A DNA stretch of 64,000 nt, taken from Cytophagales bacterium WSM2-2. GTDB lineage: Bacteria > Bacteroidota > Bacteroidia > Cytophagales > Cyclobacteriaceae. The position numbers were made by a program, and so were the translations under genes. This document shows, in pieces, positions 50,760 through 59,161 of the stretch. How positions within the stretch are numbered: the stretch's first letter is position 1; every line of letters begins with the position of its first letter. The stretch lies in the NCBI GenBank assembly GCA_015472025.1, contig BNHL01000001.1, positions 1,585,501-1,649,500 on the forward strand, written 5' to 3'. The notes beneath the pieces are model-generated. The model was not told the DNA's origin. It ran no database searches and saw nothing but the letters and a program-made list of their open reading frames with translations.

Positions 50760-51904
50760 AGTTTCAGCGCTTTCACCAGTTTCATCACATCGTTTTCCGA
50801 ATTGTACAGGTGAGTTGAAATCCGGATTGCATCTCCTCGAAGTGAAATGGAGATTTTATTTTTCTGTAGCTGTTGTTTTATTTTTTCAACATCGGCATTC
50901 TTGGGCACACGTATTCCAAACATATGGCCACCCCTGAATTTTTCGTCTTCGATCAAATATCCGGCTTCACGCAAAAGGTCAACAGCCTTGCTTGTGATCT
51001 GACTACAGTACTCTTGAATTTTTTCAGGCTTCCATTGATTGAGTTGTCGCAATGCAGCCAGAAGCATAGGTACAAGAATGAAATTGCTGCGCTCACCTGC
51101 GTCATAACGCAAGGCTCCGGGTTGATACTCCTCCTGGTAATTGACCAGACCTGCAAAATCTTCGCTAAACTTCCTGTTAATCCAGTTCTCTTCAATAGGG
51201 CTGCCATGATCAAAGTATGATCCGTAGTAAGCAAGCCCGGTTGAATAGGGGCCTAGCAACCATTTGTAAGCACAACACACTAATGCATCCGGTTGGATCA
51301 CGTTTATGTCAAATGGAAGTGCGCCCACACTTTGACTACCATCGATGACCAGCAACGCTCCTACTTCGCGAGTACGTTTTCGTATTTCTACCAAATTGAA
51401 CTTCGTACCATCTGCCCAGTGCACATTGCCCATAGCAACCATACAAGTGTTACTGTCTATTGCTTCCAGAATTCTTTCATTCCAGATTTTTCCCCGGTCT
51501 TTAAAAACAGCCGGAGCAGCAACTGTTTTCAGTCGAACGTTTTTCTCCTTTTGAATTTTCATCCAGGGATAAACATTACTTGGAAATTGTTCGCCCACGA
51601 CAACAATATTATGAGAATGATCTGCCTTCAGATTATTAGCTACATTTGCGAGCCCATATGAAGCAGATGGTGTAAGAGCAATCCTTTTGGGATCTTTCAC
51701 ATTGATCAACTTGGCATATTCTTCACGAACTAACTCCACTTCATCAAAAAAGCTGGATGCAGGAATCAAAGCTGGATTTCGCTTCTTTTTGATGCTTTGG
51801 GTGCCTACCCGCTCAACTTCTTTTAGCAAGGGGGACATATAAGCGCAATTCAGGAACGTTGAATTAGCAGGCAGAGTGAATTTTTTTCTTTGAAAAGAGA
51901 GCAT
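50756..51904 (-). CDS. Class V aminotransferase (cysteine-desulfurase/epimerase-like)
   Basis: The PLP lysine is Lys214 in CAYKWLLGPY and the cofactor-pairing aspartate is Asp188 in VIDGSQSVG. The glycine-poor loop around TPSASYGLANV (about 78-88) and the C-terminal FGIRVP segment fit the class V family. I cannot tell the substrate: the pattern is between isopenicillin N epimerase-like and cysteine-desulfurase-like proteins, and the SufS-type active-site cysteine is not evident. The 382-residue protein is monocistronic and convergent with the MAPR-like gene. Confidence 0.85.
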   Translation of the reverse strand: MLSFQRKKFTLPANSTFLNCAYMSPLLKEVERVGTQSIKKKRNPALIPASSFFDEVELVREEYAKLINVKDPKRIALTPSASYGLANVANNLKADHSHNIVVVGEQFPSNVYPWMKIQKEKNVRLKTVAAPAVFKDRGKIWNERILEAIDSNTCMVAMGNVHWADGTKFNLVEIRKRTREVGALLVIDGSQSVGALPFDINVIQPDALVCCAYKWLLGPYSTGLAYYGSYFDHGSPIEENWINRKFSEDFAGLVNYQEEYQPGALRYDAGERSNFILVPMLLAALRQLNQWKPEKIQEYCSQITSKAVDLLREAGYLIEDEKFRGGHMFGIRVPKNADVEKIKQQLQKNKISISLRGDAIRISTHLYNSENDVMKLVKALKL

Positions 51905-51995
51905 TTTGATAAGTTTTTTACGCGTTTAAATATAATTGAACGATAAGGTTGGTTACAATAAAAAATATTTGCCGATAAACGTCTAAATAAACCCA

Positions 51996-52253
51996 ATGTT
52001 GGTCGCTTCTGAGAATTATAAGGGAATAAAGTTTGTTAGGATTTCTTCTTTACCGGTAGAACAAAAAAACCTCATTTGGAAATCTGTCAATACAAATCTT
52101 GTCATCAAGATTTTAAAGGACGACACGCTCTTAAACGACTGCCTTCAATACAATCATTACGCAACCTGGTATGAAAATTTCTTTAAGACCACGTTACGTC
52201 CCGAGTCAGTTCAAATAGAACATGCCGCTGACTCATTTAAGATCGCCTCCTAA
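51996..52253 (+). CDS. Small conserved-looking protein, unknown
   Basis: This 85-residue protein has no membrane span or signal peptide. It contains the aromatic stretch YNHYATWYENFF at about 52-63 and a basic N-terminal half. No family is recognised. It overlaps the end of the convergent NMO-like flavoprotein gene by 21 bases, and its start lies after a weak AT-rich region. A well-formed frame with a sensible start and high coding bias by eye supports it, but it could still be spurious. Confidence 0.55.
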   Translation: MLVASENYKGIKFVRISSLPVEQKNLIWKSVNTNLVIKILKDDTLLNDCLQYNHYATWYENFFKTTLRPESVQIEHAADSFKIAS

Positions 52254-53195
52254 TTCACTTGTTACAATTATTCTTCTGGCGTGGAGATATTCACTCCAGA
52301 TTTCAGCAAGAATATCCTTTGCCGGTTTTATTTCTTTCACAAACGAAGCGGCCTGCCCGATTTCCAGTTCTCCTTCATTCAAGTCACCTTCGAATATACC
52401 GAGCTTAGAACGTCCTTTGCCTAAAAGGTTTTTTAGTTCATCCGATGAAGCTCCTTGCATTTCCGCACTAGCCACTTTCTGGTAGAAATTATTTTTGATC
52501 AGCCGTACTGGTGTGAGTTGTTTCAGTGTAAGTATTGTCTCTCCTTCGCCAAGATTAACCAGTTTTGATTTATAATTTTCGTGAGCAGAGGACTCCACAC
52601 TGGCTGCAAACCGCGATCCGATCTGAACGCCATCTGCGCCCAATGCTTCTGTAGCAAGCATCGCTCGTCCGGAACCGATTCCACCAGCCGCAATCAATGG
52701 AATGTCTATTGCATCCCGCACCAAAGGAACAAGGCACAGCGTAGTTGTTTCTTCCCGACCATTGTGTCCACCGGCTTCAAAACCTTCTGTGACAACCGCA
52801 TCAACGCCAGCTTCTGCACTTTTTCTTGCAAACTTCACACTTGAGACTACATGAACGACTGTGATCCCCCGTTCTTTTAAATACCCGGTCCACAAGGAAG
52901 GATTTCCTGCTGAAGTAAAAACAATTTTTACACCTTCTTCCACTATAATTTTTATGGCTTTATCTATCTCCGGATATAACAAGGGGACATTTACGCCAAA
53001 CGCGTTTTGTGTTGCAGCCCTGCACTTGCGAACATGCTCGCGAAGCGTGTCAGGGTGCATGGAGCCAGAGCCAATAAGGCCTAGTCCCCCGGCATTGCTT
53101 ACCGCAGAAGCAAGCCTCCAACCACTACACCAAACCATACCCGCTTGTATAATCGGATAAGTGATACCAAAGAGTTTTTGAATACGTTGTGTCAT
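52233..53195 (-). CDS. Nitronate monooxygenase-like flavoprotein
   Basis: The 320-residue protein is a FMN-dependent TIM barrel of the NMO/2-nitropropane dioxygenase and enoyl-reductase II group. Landmarks are YPIIQAGMVW, GLIGSGSM, GVNVPLLYP, VVTEGFEAGGHNGRE and IAAGGIGSGRAM, then GADGVQIGSRFAAS. It could be an NMO or a FabK-type reductase; the short form without extra domains leaves this open. The ATG at 53195 (MTQRIQKLFGI) is preferred to the frame opening at 53270. Confidence 0.88.
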   Translation of the reverse strand: MTQRIQKLFGITYPIIQAGMVWCSGWRLASAVSNAGGLGLIGSGSMHPDTLREHVRKCRAATQNAFGVNVPLLYPEIDKAIKIIVEEGVKIVFTSAGNPSLWTGYLKERGITVVHVVSSVKFARKSAEAGVDAVVTEGFEAGGHNGREETTTLCLVPLVRDAIDIPLIAAGGIGSGRAMLATEALGADGVQIGSRFAASVESSAHENYKSKLVNLGEGETILTLKQLTPVRLIKNNFYQKVASAEMQGASSDELKNLLGKGRSKLGIFEGDLNEGELEIGQAASFVKEIKPAKDILAEIWSEYLHARRIIVTSELGGDLK

Positions 53196-53513
53196 TACTT
53201 GAAAAGGTAAAAAATAGGAGTGATTCAACTGTACAAGACTGATTTTCTGAATTTTAGAAGAGTACCCCATTTAGGGGTCCACTTGATCGCGTTAATAGTT
53301 GTCCACAAAGAGTGGGTTGATCCGGAAGCAATTAAAATATTGTAAATCAGTTAGTTAAATCTTAACTTTATCCTAATGTTGATAAATGTGGTCTTTTGTG
53401 GAAATCCTTTTTTGAGTCCATAAGTACTTGAATTTTACCGATTTACTAATAATCTGTTACGAAACTTACATTTACTTAACATGACTTTCGACACGTTTTT
53501 TGTTAATTACAAA
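53196..53513. other. Gene-free 318-base region upstream of tlpA-like gene
   Basis: No convincing gene is seen between the flavoprotein and the TlpA-like gene. A small inverted repeat (acccc and ggggt, 53264-53278) lies near the left end, and near-matches to a -7 box (TAACTTTA at about 53363 and TACATTTA at 53467-53474) suggest a promoter for the redox operon. The stretch 53481-53513 is an in-frame upstream extension from an ATG at 53481, but the signal peptide begins at 53514. Confidence 0.5.
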
Positions 53514-53981
53514 ATGAAAATTCTCGCCTTGGCTTTTGCCCTAATGCTGTCATCTGAAGCTTACTGTCAATCCATAATTAAGCTCTCCGAGCTTCAAAAA
53601 ATGATGAAGGAAGGGAAGCAGGTAAAGGTGATTAACTTCTGGGCTACCTGGTGCGCTCCCTGCATCAAGGAAATGCCTCTGCTGGAGAAGCTCAACCTGG
53701 AAAATAAAAACGTAAAAGTGCTGCTGGTGAGTATGGACTTCGATCTGGACCGCAACCAGGCGAAAGTGACCAGCTTTGTGACGCGCAAAAAACTTCAATC
53801 CGAAGTTGTGATTATGGATGAACCCGATCCGAGCTCATGGATTGACAAGGTAGACAAAGAATGGACTGGTGCTTTACCTGCTACACTGGTAATAAACCCG
53901 GTCAACGGCAAAAGAAAATTGATTCAGGGTGAATTGAAAAATGACGATCTTGAAAAACTAATTGCTGAAGTATCTAAGTGA
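53514..53981 (+). CDS. TlpA-like exported thioredoxin
   Basis: The signal peptide (MKILALAFALMLSSEAYCQS) leads to a thioredoxin-fold domain with the active site WCAPC (Cys47 and Cys50). TlpA-type proteins are extracytoplasmic thiol reductants that keep cytochrome c or other substrates reduced. The start at 53514 is preferred to the ATG at 53481, which would put extra residues before the signal. Its stop overlaps the GTG start of the cyclophilin gene. Confidence 0.9.
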   Translation: MKILALAFALMLSSEAYCQSIIKLSELQKMMKEGKQVKVINFWATWCAPCIKEMPLLEKLNLENKNVKVLLVSMDFDLDRNQAKVTSFVTRKKLQSEVVIMDEPDPSSWIDKVDKEWTGALPATLVINPVNGKRKLIQGELKNDDLEKLIAEVSK

Positions 53982-54658
53982 AGTCCTCTTTCAAGACGTT
54001 ATTATTGGTTCTTATTCTAGCCTGCGGGAGCTGTGGTAAAAAAGAGGCTATCTCGGTCACTAACGAGAACAAGAAAGAAGTATTGACCGAGTTTGGTAAG
54101 CAAAATCCAGAAAAAGAAATTGTCATTGAAACTGAATACGGAGACATCAATCTCTCGCTTTATGATGATGTGCCTTTACATCGGGCAAACTTTATCAAAC
54201 TGATCAAGGATGGTTACTATGCTGATCCTGAGTTTTACAGAGTAGTCGAAAAATTTGTGGTGCAAGGAGGCGTACCTATGAAAAAGCTGGATTACACTAT
54301 CCCCGCAGAATTCAATTCAAGGCACTTTCATAAAAAAGGCGCCCTCGCAATGGCAAGGCTTGATGAAAACAATCCTGGCAAGGAATCTTCATCTACCGAA
54401 TTTTACATCGTCCATGGAAGTAAATATGCTGAATGGGAATTTGATGAAGATCTCAAAAGTTTTGGCTTGACTTTGTCACCGGAACAACGGAAATTATACA
54501 CAACAGTAGGCGGAGAAATGTCGTTAGACCAACGGTACACTGTTTTTGGTGAAGTAACGAGTGGCTTAGACATTATCGACAAGATCGCTGCTGTTAGAGT
54601 TTACAGTACTGAAAAACCGTATAAAAAAATATCTTTCAAAATCCGTATTAAAAATTAA
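53978..54658 (+). CDS. Lipoprotein cyclophilin-type peptidyl-prolyl isomerase
   Basis: The N-terminus is a lipoprotein signal (LVLILACGSCGKK; lipid Cys in LAC or GSC). The cyclophilin core has IETEYGDINLSLYDDVP, then FYRVVEKFVVQGG with the active-site Arg, Phe and Gln positions, and a family-typical insertion before YTVFGEVTSGLDIIDKI. It assists folding of proline-containing proteins outside the cytoplasm. The start is GTG at 53978, overlapping the TlpA stop (GTGA), and its TAA overlaps the ATG of the next gene. Confidence 0.9.
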   Translation: MKSSFKTLLLVLILACGSCGKKEAISVTNENKKEVLTEFGKQNPEKEIVIETEYGDINLSLYDDVPLHRANFIKLIKDGYYADPEFYRVVEKFVVQGGVPMKKLDYTIPAEFNSRHFHKKGALAMARLDENNPGKESSSTEFYIVHGSKYAEWEFDEDLKSFGLTLSPEQRKLYTTVGGEMSLDQRYTVFGEVTSGLDIIDKIAAVRVYSTEKPYKKISFKIRIKN

Positions 54659-55263
54659 TGCCTATGAAAATTGTTGTAGTTCTATTGTCTCTCGTGATGC
54701 TGGCCGCAAGGCCAATGGCTGGTGGTTATGAAGTGGGCGATACTGTATCCGACTTCAAACTGAAGAACTGGAATGGCAAAATGATTTCGCTTGCTGATTT
54801 TAAAGACACTAAGGGCTTTATTGTGATTTTCGATTGCAATACCTGTCCTGTGTCGAAAGCTTACAATACAAGGATACGTGCCTTGAATCAGCAATTTGCG
54901 TCAAAAGGATTTCCAGTGGTGCTCATCAATCCCAACTCTCCTGATGTGGCTGAGGGAGAATCTTATGATGAGATGGTGAAATATGCCAAAGACCACAAAT
55001 ATGACTTCCCTTACTTGTACGATGATACTCAGGAGGTCGTTAAAAAATTCAACCCGACCAACACGCCTCATGTGTTCCTGTTGAACAAAGTATCCGATCA
55101 ATTGAAAGTCGCCTACATTGGCGCCATCGACAATAACACTAAAGATGGCTCAAAAGCCGATAAGCATTATGTTGAAGATGCTGTGAATGATCTGCTGGCG
55201 GGCAAATCGGTTGCCACTCCCAAGACCAAAGCAGTAGGTTGCAGTATTAAGTGGAAAAACTAA
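54658..55263 (+). CDS. Exported redoxin (AhpC/TSA-type thioredoxin fold)
   Basis: A signal peptide (about residues 1-21) leads to a redoxin domain with a CxxC at Cys60 and Cys63 (FDCNTCPVSKAYNTRI). Such proteins are extracytoplasmic thiol oxidoreductases. The ATG at 54658 shares a base with the PPIase stop; a second ATG at 54664 is also in frame and gives a shorter leader. It closes the operon of TlpA, PPIase and redoxin; its stop overlaps that of the polyprenyl synthase in CTAA. Confidence 0.88.
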   Translation: MPMKIVVVLLSLVMLAARPMAGGYEVGDTVSDFKLKNWNGKMISLADFKDTKGFIVIFDCNTCPVSKAYNTRIRALNQQFASKGFPVVLINPNSPDVAEGESYDEMVKYAKDHKYDFPYLYDDTQEVVKKFNPTNTPHVFLLNKVSDQLKVAYIGAIDNNTKDGSKADKHYVEDAVNDLLAGKSVATPKTKAVGCSIKWKN

Positions 55264-56225
55264 GACTCGCGGTCAATTAACGCCTTAGTGAACCCAATCA
55301 ACGGGTTCACTTTTTTATTTTCAGGAATCATAGAGAGACTTGAAAAGCCCTTATCGAAGTAGAGATTCATTTTTTGCTCTGTGAATTGAGGTATTTTCAA
55401 TTCATCATAAATCGATGTGACCGCTTTTATCTTGGCTGATTTGTTGAATTTTTTTGCCGTCAGCCATTTCTCAAGTTCTTTCTTCTGATTGCCCCTGGCT
55501 TTCTCAAGTGCCTTAATTAACAGAAAAGTTTTTTTGTTGGCGACAATATCTCCTCCTACTTGTTTCCCGAATTTCTTTTTGTCGGCATAAACATCGAGCA
55601 AGTCGTCTTTCAATTGAAATCCAATGCCAATGTTTACACCAAAATCGCGAAGAGATTTTTGTTCCAACTCTGGTGCGTCTGCTAACAATGCCCCGAGCTC
55701 CAGACTGAATCCAAGTAAGACTGCGGTCTTCAGGCGGATCATTTCGATGTACTGCGCTTCTGAAACTTTGGCCTTCATTTCGAACTCCATGTCCCATTGC
55801 TGCCCCTCACAAACTTCCGCAGCACACGAATTGAAAATCCGTAAAACATTTCTCAGCTTCTTATCATCAAGGTCTGAAAACATTTCATAGACCTTTACGA
55901 GCATTACATCTCCCGAAAGAATTGCTGTATTGACATTCCATTTTTCGTGAACCGTTTTTTTTCCCCTGCGCAATGGAGCTTTATCCATAATGTCATCGTG
56001 CATCAGGGTGAAGTTGTGAAAAGCCTCCACAGCTGCTGCGTAGCCGGTTATGCTTGCAACATCATTCTTATAAAGCGCGTAAGAAAGCAAGGTCAGCATT
56101 GGCCTTAGCCTTTTGCCACCCAATGCCATGATATAACGGATGGGCTCGTAAAGAGACTTTGGTTGAGTTCCGAATTTTTGTTTCTTGATTTCGGCCTCAA
56201 TGAGTTTGCGATAATCTTCTACCAT
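55260..56225 (-). CDS. Polyprenyl diphosphate synthase
   Basis: The trans-isoprenyl diphosphate synthase has both aspartate-rich motifs: LMHDDIMDKAPLRRG (Asp77, Asp78, Asp81) and LKDDLLDVYAD (Asp207, Asp208, Asp211). These bind magnesium and the diphosphate of the allylic and isopentenyl substrates. Chain length cannot be read reliably; geranylgeranyl or a longer quinone side chain is possible. The first gene-level overlap is with RNase R upstream (7 bases), so it is the last gene of that run. Confidence 0.92.
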   Translation of the reverse strand: MVEDYRKLIEAEIKKQKFGTQPKSLYEPIRYIMALGGKRLRPMLTLLSYALYKNDVASITGYAAAVEAFHNFTLMHDDIMDKAPLRRGKKTVHEKWNVNTAILSGDVMLVKVYEMFSDLDDKKLRNVLRIFNSCAAEVCEGQQWDMEFEMKAKVSEAQYIEMIRLKTAVLLGFSLELGALLADAPELEQKSLRDFGVNIGIGFQLKDDLLDVYADKKKFGKQVGGDIVANKKTFLLIKALEKARGNQKKELEKWLTAKKFNKSAKIKAVTSIYDELKIPQFTEQKMNLYFDKGFSSLSMIPENKKVNPLIGFTKALIDRES

Positions 56226-58381
56226 TCTTTTTCGTCTTCGAATGTCAGATCGATTGTCCTTCTATCTACATCTGTCTTTTTAATTCTCACCTCTACTTTA
56301 TCACCAAGTCTGTAAACTTTGTTTCTCCTCTTGCCAATGACGCGATAGTTCCTTTCATCATACTCGTAGTAGTCGTCCTTCATGTCTGCAAGGCGTACCA
56401 TCCCTTCGCATTTGGTATCTACTATTTCTATAAAAATTCCAAAGTCAGTAACACCGGTAATGATACCATCGTACATTTTGTCTTCGGCCGTGCTCATAAA
56501 CTCCACCTGTTTATATTTGATGGATGCCCGCTCGGCATCAGCTGCGCGTTTCTCGCGCTCACTGCTGTGAACACATTTCTGCTCAAACTCCGGTTTACTT
56601 ACCGATTTCCCTTCATCAAGATAGTGTTGCAGCAGCCGGTGGACCATCATATCAGGATATCTCCGGATAGGGGAGGTGAAATGTGTATAATGTTGAAAAG
56701 CGAGACCAAAGTGACCCTTAGGTTCGGTGGTATATTTGGCTTTTGCCATAGCTCGTACCGCTAACGACTGCAAGACGTTCTGCTCAGGTTTGCCTTCGAT
56801 TTCATCCATCAGCTTGTTAAGCGACCTGGAGATGTTGTTGTCATCGGGATTGATCTTATGACCAAATTGTTTCGCGAACAAACTAAAGTCGCGCACTTTC
56901 TCGGGATCTGGCGAGTCGTGAATGCGATAAACAAAAGTATTCTTACCCTCACTCTTTTTTATTTTGTAAATGAAGGTGGCCACGCCTTTGTTAGCCAATA
57001 GCATGAACTCCTCGATCAGCTTGTGAGCATCTTTCCTGATTTTAGGAACAACAGCCAATGGTTTCCCCTTGGCATCCAGCTTGAATTTCACTTCGGTTGT
57101 TTCAAAGTTTACAGCTCCTTTAGTGAAACGTTCTTTGCGAAGTTTAATGGCAAGATCGTTCAAGGCTTTTAATTCTGCGGCAAACTTCCCTTCCCCCGTT
57201 TCAATTCCTTCCTGTGCATTTTCATAAGTAAAGCGATGGTCTGAATGAATCGCGGTTCTGCCATACCACTCTTTCACAACTCGTGCCCGGTCGTCCATTT
57301 CGAAGACTGCCGCGAAAGTGAGTTTGTCTTCATGAGGCCGCAGTGAGCAAAGTCCGTTGCTGAGTTTTTCCGGTAGCATCGGCACTGTGCGGTCGACCAA
57401 GTAAACGGAAGTAGCCCGGTCAAAAGCATCATCGTCTAAAACCGTTCCGGTTTTTACATAATGTGTTACGTCAGCAATGTGAACACCGATTTCATAATTA
57501 CCGTTGTCCAGTTTTTTGAATGAGATTGCGTCATCAAAGTCCTTGGCATCTTCCGGGTCGATAGTAAATGTGAGAGTGTCACGAAAATCCCTGCGATTTT
57601 TGATTTCACTTTCCGGAATTACTTCGCTGATCTTTTCAGATTCATGCAATACATTTTCCGGGAATCTGAAAGGCAAGCCAAACTCAGCCATGATCGAATG
57701 AATCTCAGCTTCATTCTCTCCGGCTTTGCCTAAAATCTCCAACACTCTTGCCTCAGGATTTTTATCACCTTCAGGCCAGCGAGTCACCTCAAATAAAACT
57801 TTGTCATTAGGTTTTGCACCATTAATGTTTTCAGGGTAAACAAAAAAATCGTTGTAGACTTTTTTGAAGTCCGGAACGATGAAGGCATAATTTTTTGAAA
57901 GCTCAATGCGGCCTACGAAACGATTACGGCCACGCTCCAGTATTTCGGTCACCCGGCCTTCAGGACTTTCCCCGGTTCGTTTGCCCAAAAGCTCCACTTC
58001 TACCCTGTCTCCATGCATGGCAGACCCCAGATCTCGCGACCGGACGTAAATGTCCTTCTGGCCTTCGATTCCGGTAACGATGTAAGCAAACTTAGGATTG
58101 ACGTTATCAACAGTTCCGACAATGGACTCAGTTTCCCGAGTTGTTGCATAGCTGCCGTTAGAGAGTTGCCTGATTTTCCCTCCTTCTGTAAGGGAGTCCA
58201 GCGTCTCAAATATCTCTTTGTTAGCCAGTTTGTTTTTAGCTCCGACTTTGCGGGCAATCTGCTTGAAGTCAAATGCTTTGCCCGGGTTTTCGTTCAGTAA
58301 TTTGACTACTGACTTGTGAATAGAACTCTTTTGTTCTTTTTCTTTTTTCGATTTTTTCTCTTTGAATTTTTTCTTTGACAT
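56219..58381 (-). CDS. rnr: Ribonuclease R
   Basis: RNase R is a 3'-5' exoribonuclease that degrades structured RNA. A lysine-rich N-terminus (MSKKKFKEKKSKKEKE) precedes a winged-helix region, then two cold-shock domains, the RNB catalytic domain with DPEDAKDFDDAIS, and a C-terminal S1 domain (GIITGVTDFGIFIEI). The start at 58381 is chosen because the conserved region begins there; the frame is open to 58483 inside the preceding gene. The exonuclease gene lies 8 bases upstream. Confidence 0.95.
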   Translation of the reverse strand: MSKKKFKEKKSKKEKEQKSSIHKSVVKLLNENPGKAFDFKQIARKVGAKNKLANKEIFETLDSLTEGGKIRQLSNGSYATTRETESIVGTVDNVNPKFAYIVTGIEGQKDIYVRSRDLGSAMHGDRVEVELLGKRTGESPEGRVTEILERGRNRFVGRIELSKNYAFIVPDFKKVYNDFFVYPENINGAKPNDKVLFEVTRWPEGDKNPEARVLEILGKAGENEAEIHSIMAEFGLPFRFPENVLHESEKISEVIPESEIKNRRDFRDTLTFTIDPEDAKDFDDAISFKKLDNGNYEIGVHIADVTHYVKTGTVLDDDAFDRATSVYLVDRTVPMLPEKLSNGLCSLRPHEDKLTFAAVFEMDDRARVVKEWYGRTAIHSDHRFTYENAQEGIETGEGKFAAELKALNDLAIKLRKERFTKGAVNFETTEVKFKLDAKGKPLAVVPKIRKDAHKLIEEFMLLANKGVATFIYKIKKSEGKNTFVYRIHDSPDPEKVRDFSLFAKQFGHKINPDDNNISRSLNKLMDEIEGKPEQNVLQSLAVRAMAKAKYTTEPKGHFGLAFQHYTHFTSPIRRYPDMMVHRLLQHYLDEGKSVSKPEFEQKCVHSSEREKRAADAERASIKYKQVEFMSTAEDKMYDGIITGVTDFGIFIEIVDTKCEGMVRLADMKDDYYEYDERNYRVIGKRRNKVYRLGDKVEVRIKKTDVDRRTIDLTFEDEKEW

Positions 58382-58389
58382 CGACTTTT

Positions 58390-59109
58390 CTATTGAGTCG
58401 TTATAATATTTTTTTCTTCGATGAGAGGCAGTCCTTTCATCCTGGAGTATAATTGCGCGATGGCTATCACATCGGCAACACAATACTCGGTGATTTTGGC
58501 CAGATTCTTCTCTTTATAGTAAACCTGATTTACCATCGACCCATCCATTCTTCCTTTACTCGTAGGAATATCAAACAACGCCAGCAGCAAATCGAGTGAA
58601 GTGTAGTGCTTATAGTCGCCAAACTTCCACATCTCCATGGTGTCAAGGTGAGGGATATCCCACTTCTTCATGCCAGCCAGATTGAGTAATGAAGGAAGCG
58701 CTATACCATTGACGAGCATTCTCCGACTGACATACGGAAAGTCGAATTCCTTTCCGTTATGAGCACAAAGCTTGGTTTTGGAAGGATCGGTTTTGTCGAG
58801 CACTGATTTGAAATCTTCCAGGAGTTTTTTCTCGTCTGCCCCGGAAAATGCTTTAGTCCTGAAGGTGATTGTGCCGTTTTCGCCCTCGGCAAATTTCCCT
58901 ATCGCTATCACGATAATTTTCCCGAACTCAGCATAGATGCCCGCACGTTCATGAAACAAATCTCCGTCCGTTTGGTTCTCTTCCCGCTTAAAAAAACTCG
59001 CTTTTCTTGCCCACTGGGTTTTAAATCGCTCACTGAGTTGATCATAGTTTTCAACGGCTCCGATTGTTTCAATGTCAAGGAAGAGGATGTCGCGTAATTC
59101 GGGAGCCAT
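58390..59109 (-). CDS. Predicted 3'-5' exonuclease, DnaQ/PolB-type
   Basis: The 239-residue protein belongs to the DEDD exonuclease fold related to the proofreading domain of family B polymerases. Landmarks are the Exo I motif FLDIETIG (Asp and Glu), Exo II LCAHNGKEFDFPY, and Exo III YCVADVIAIAQLY. The substrate is unknown. It lies immediately before rnr, 8 bases away, so the two nucleases are likely co-expressed. Confidence 0.87.
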   Translation of the reverse strand: MAPELRDILFLDIETIGAVENYDQLSERFKTQWARKASFFKREENQTDGDLFHERAGIYAEFGKIIVIAIGKFAEGENGTITFRTKAFSGADEKKLLEDFKSVLDKTDPSKTKLCAHNGKEFDFPYVSRRMLVNGIALPSLLNLAGMKKWDIPHLDTMEMWKFGDYKHYTSLDLLLALFDIPTSKGRMDGSMVNQVYYKEKNLAKITEYCVADVIAIAQLYSRMKGLPLIEEKNIITTQ

Positions 59110-59161
59110 GGTCAGTATTTTGTTTTCCGAAGTAGCGAAAAATAATTCAGATACGCGAACA

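Noticed and set aside
53264..53278. Inverted repeat acccc/ggggt as an attachment site or transposon end
   Set aside because: It is short, has no partner copy at a matching distance, and no recombinase lies nearby.
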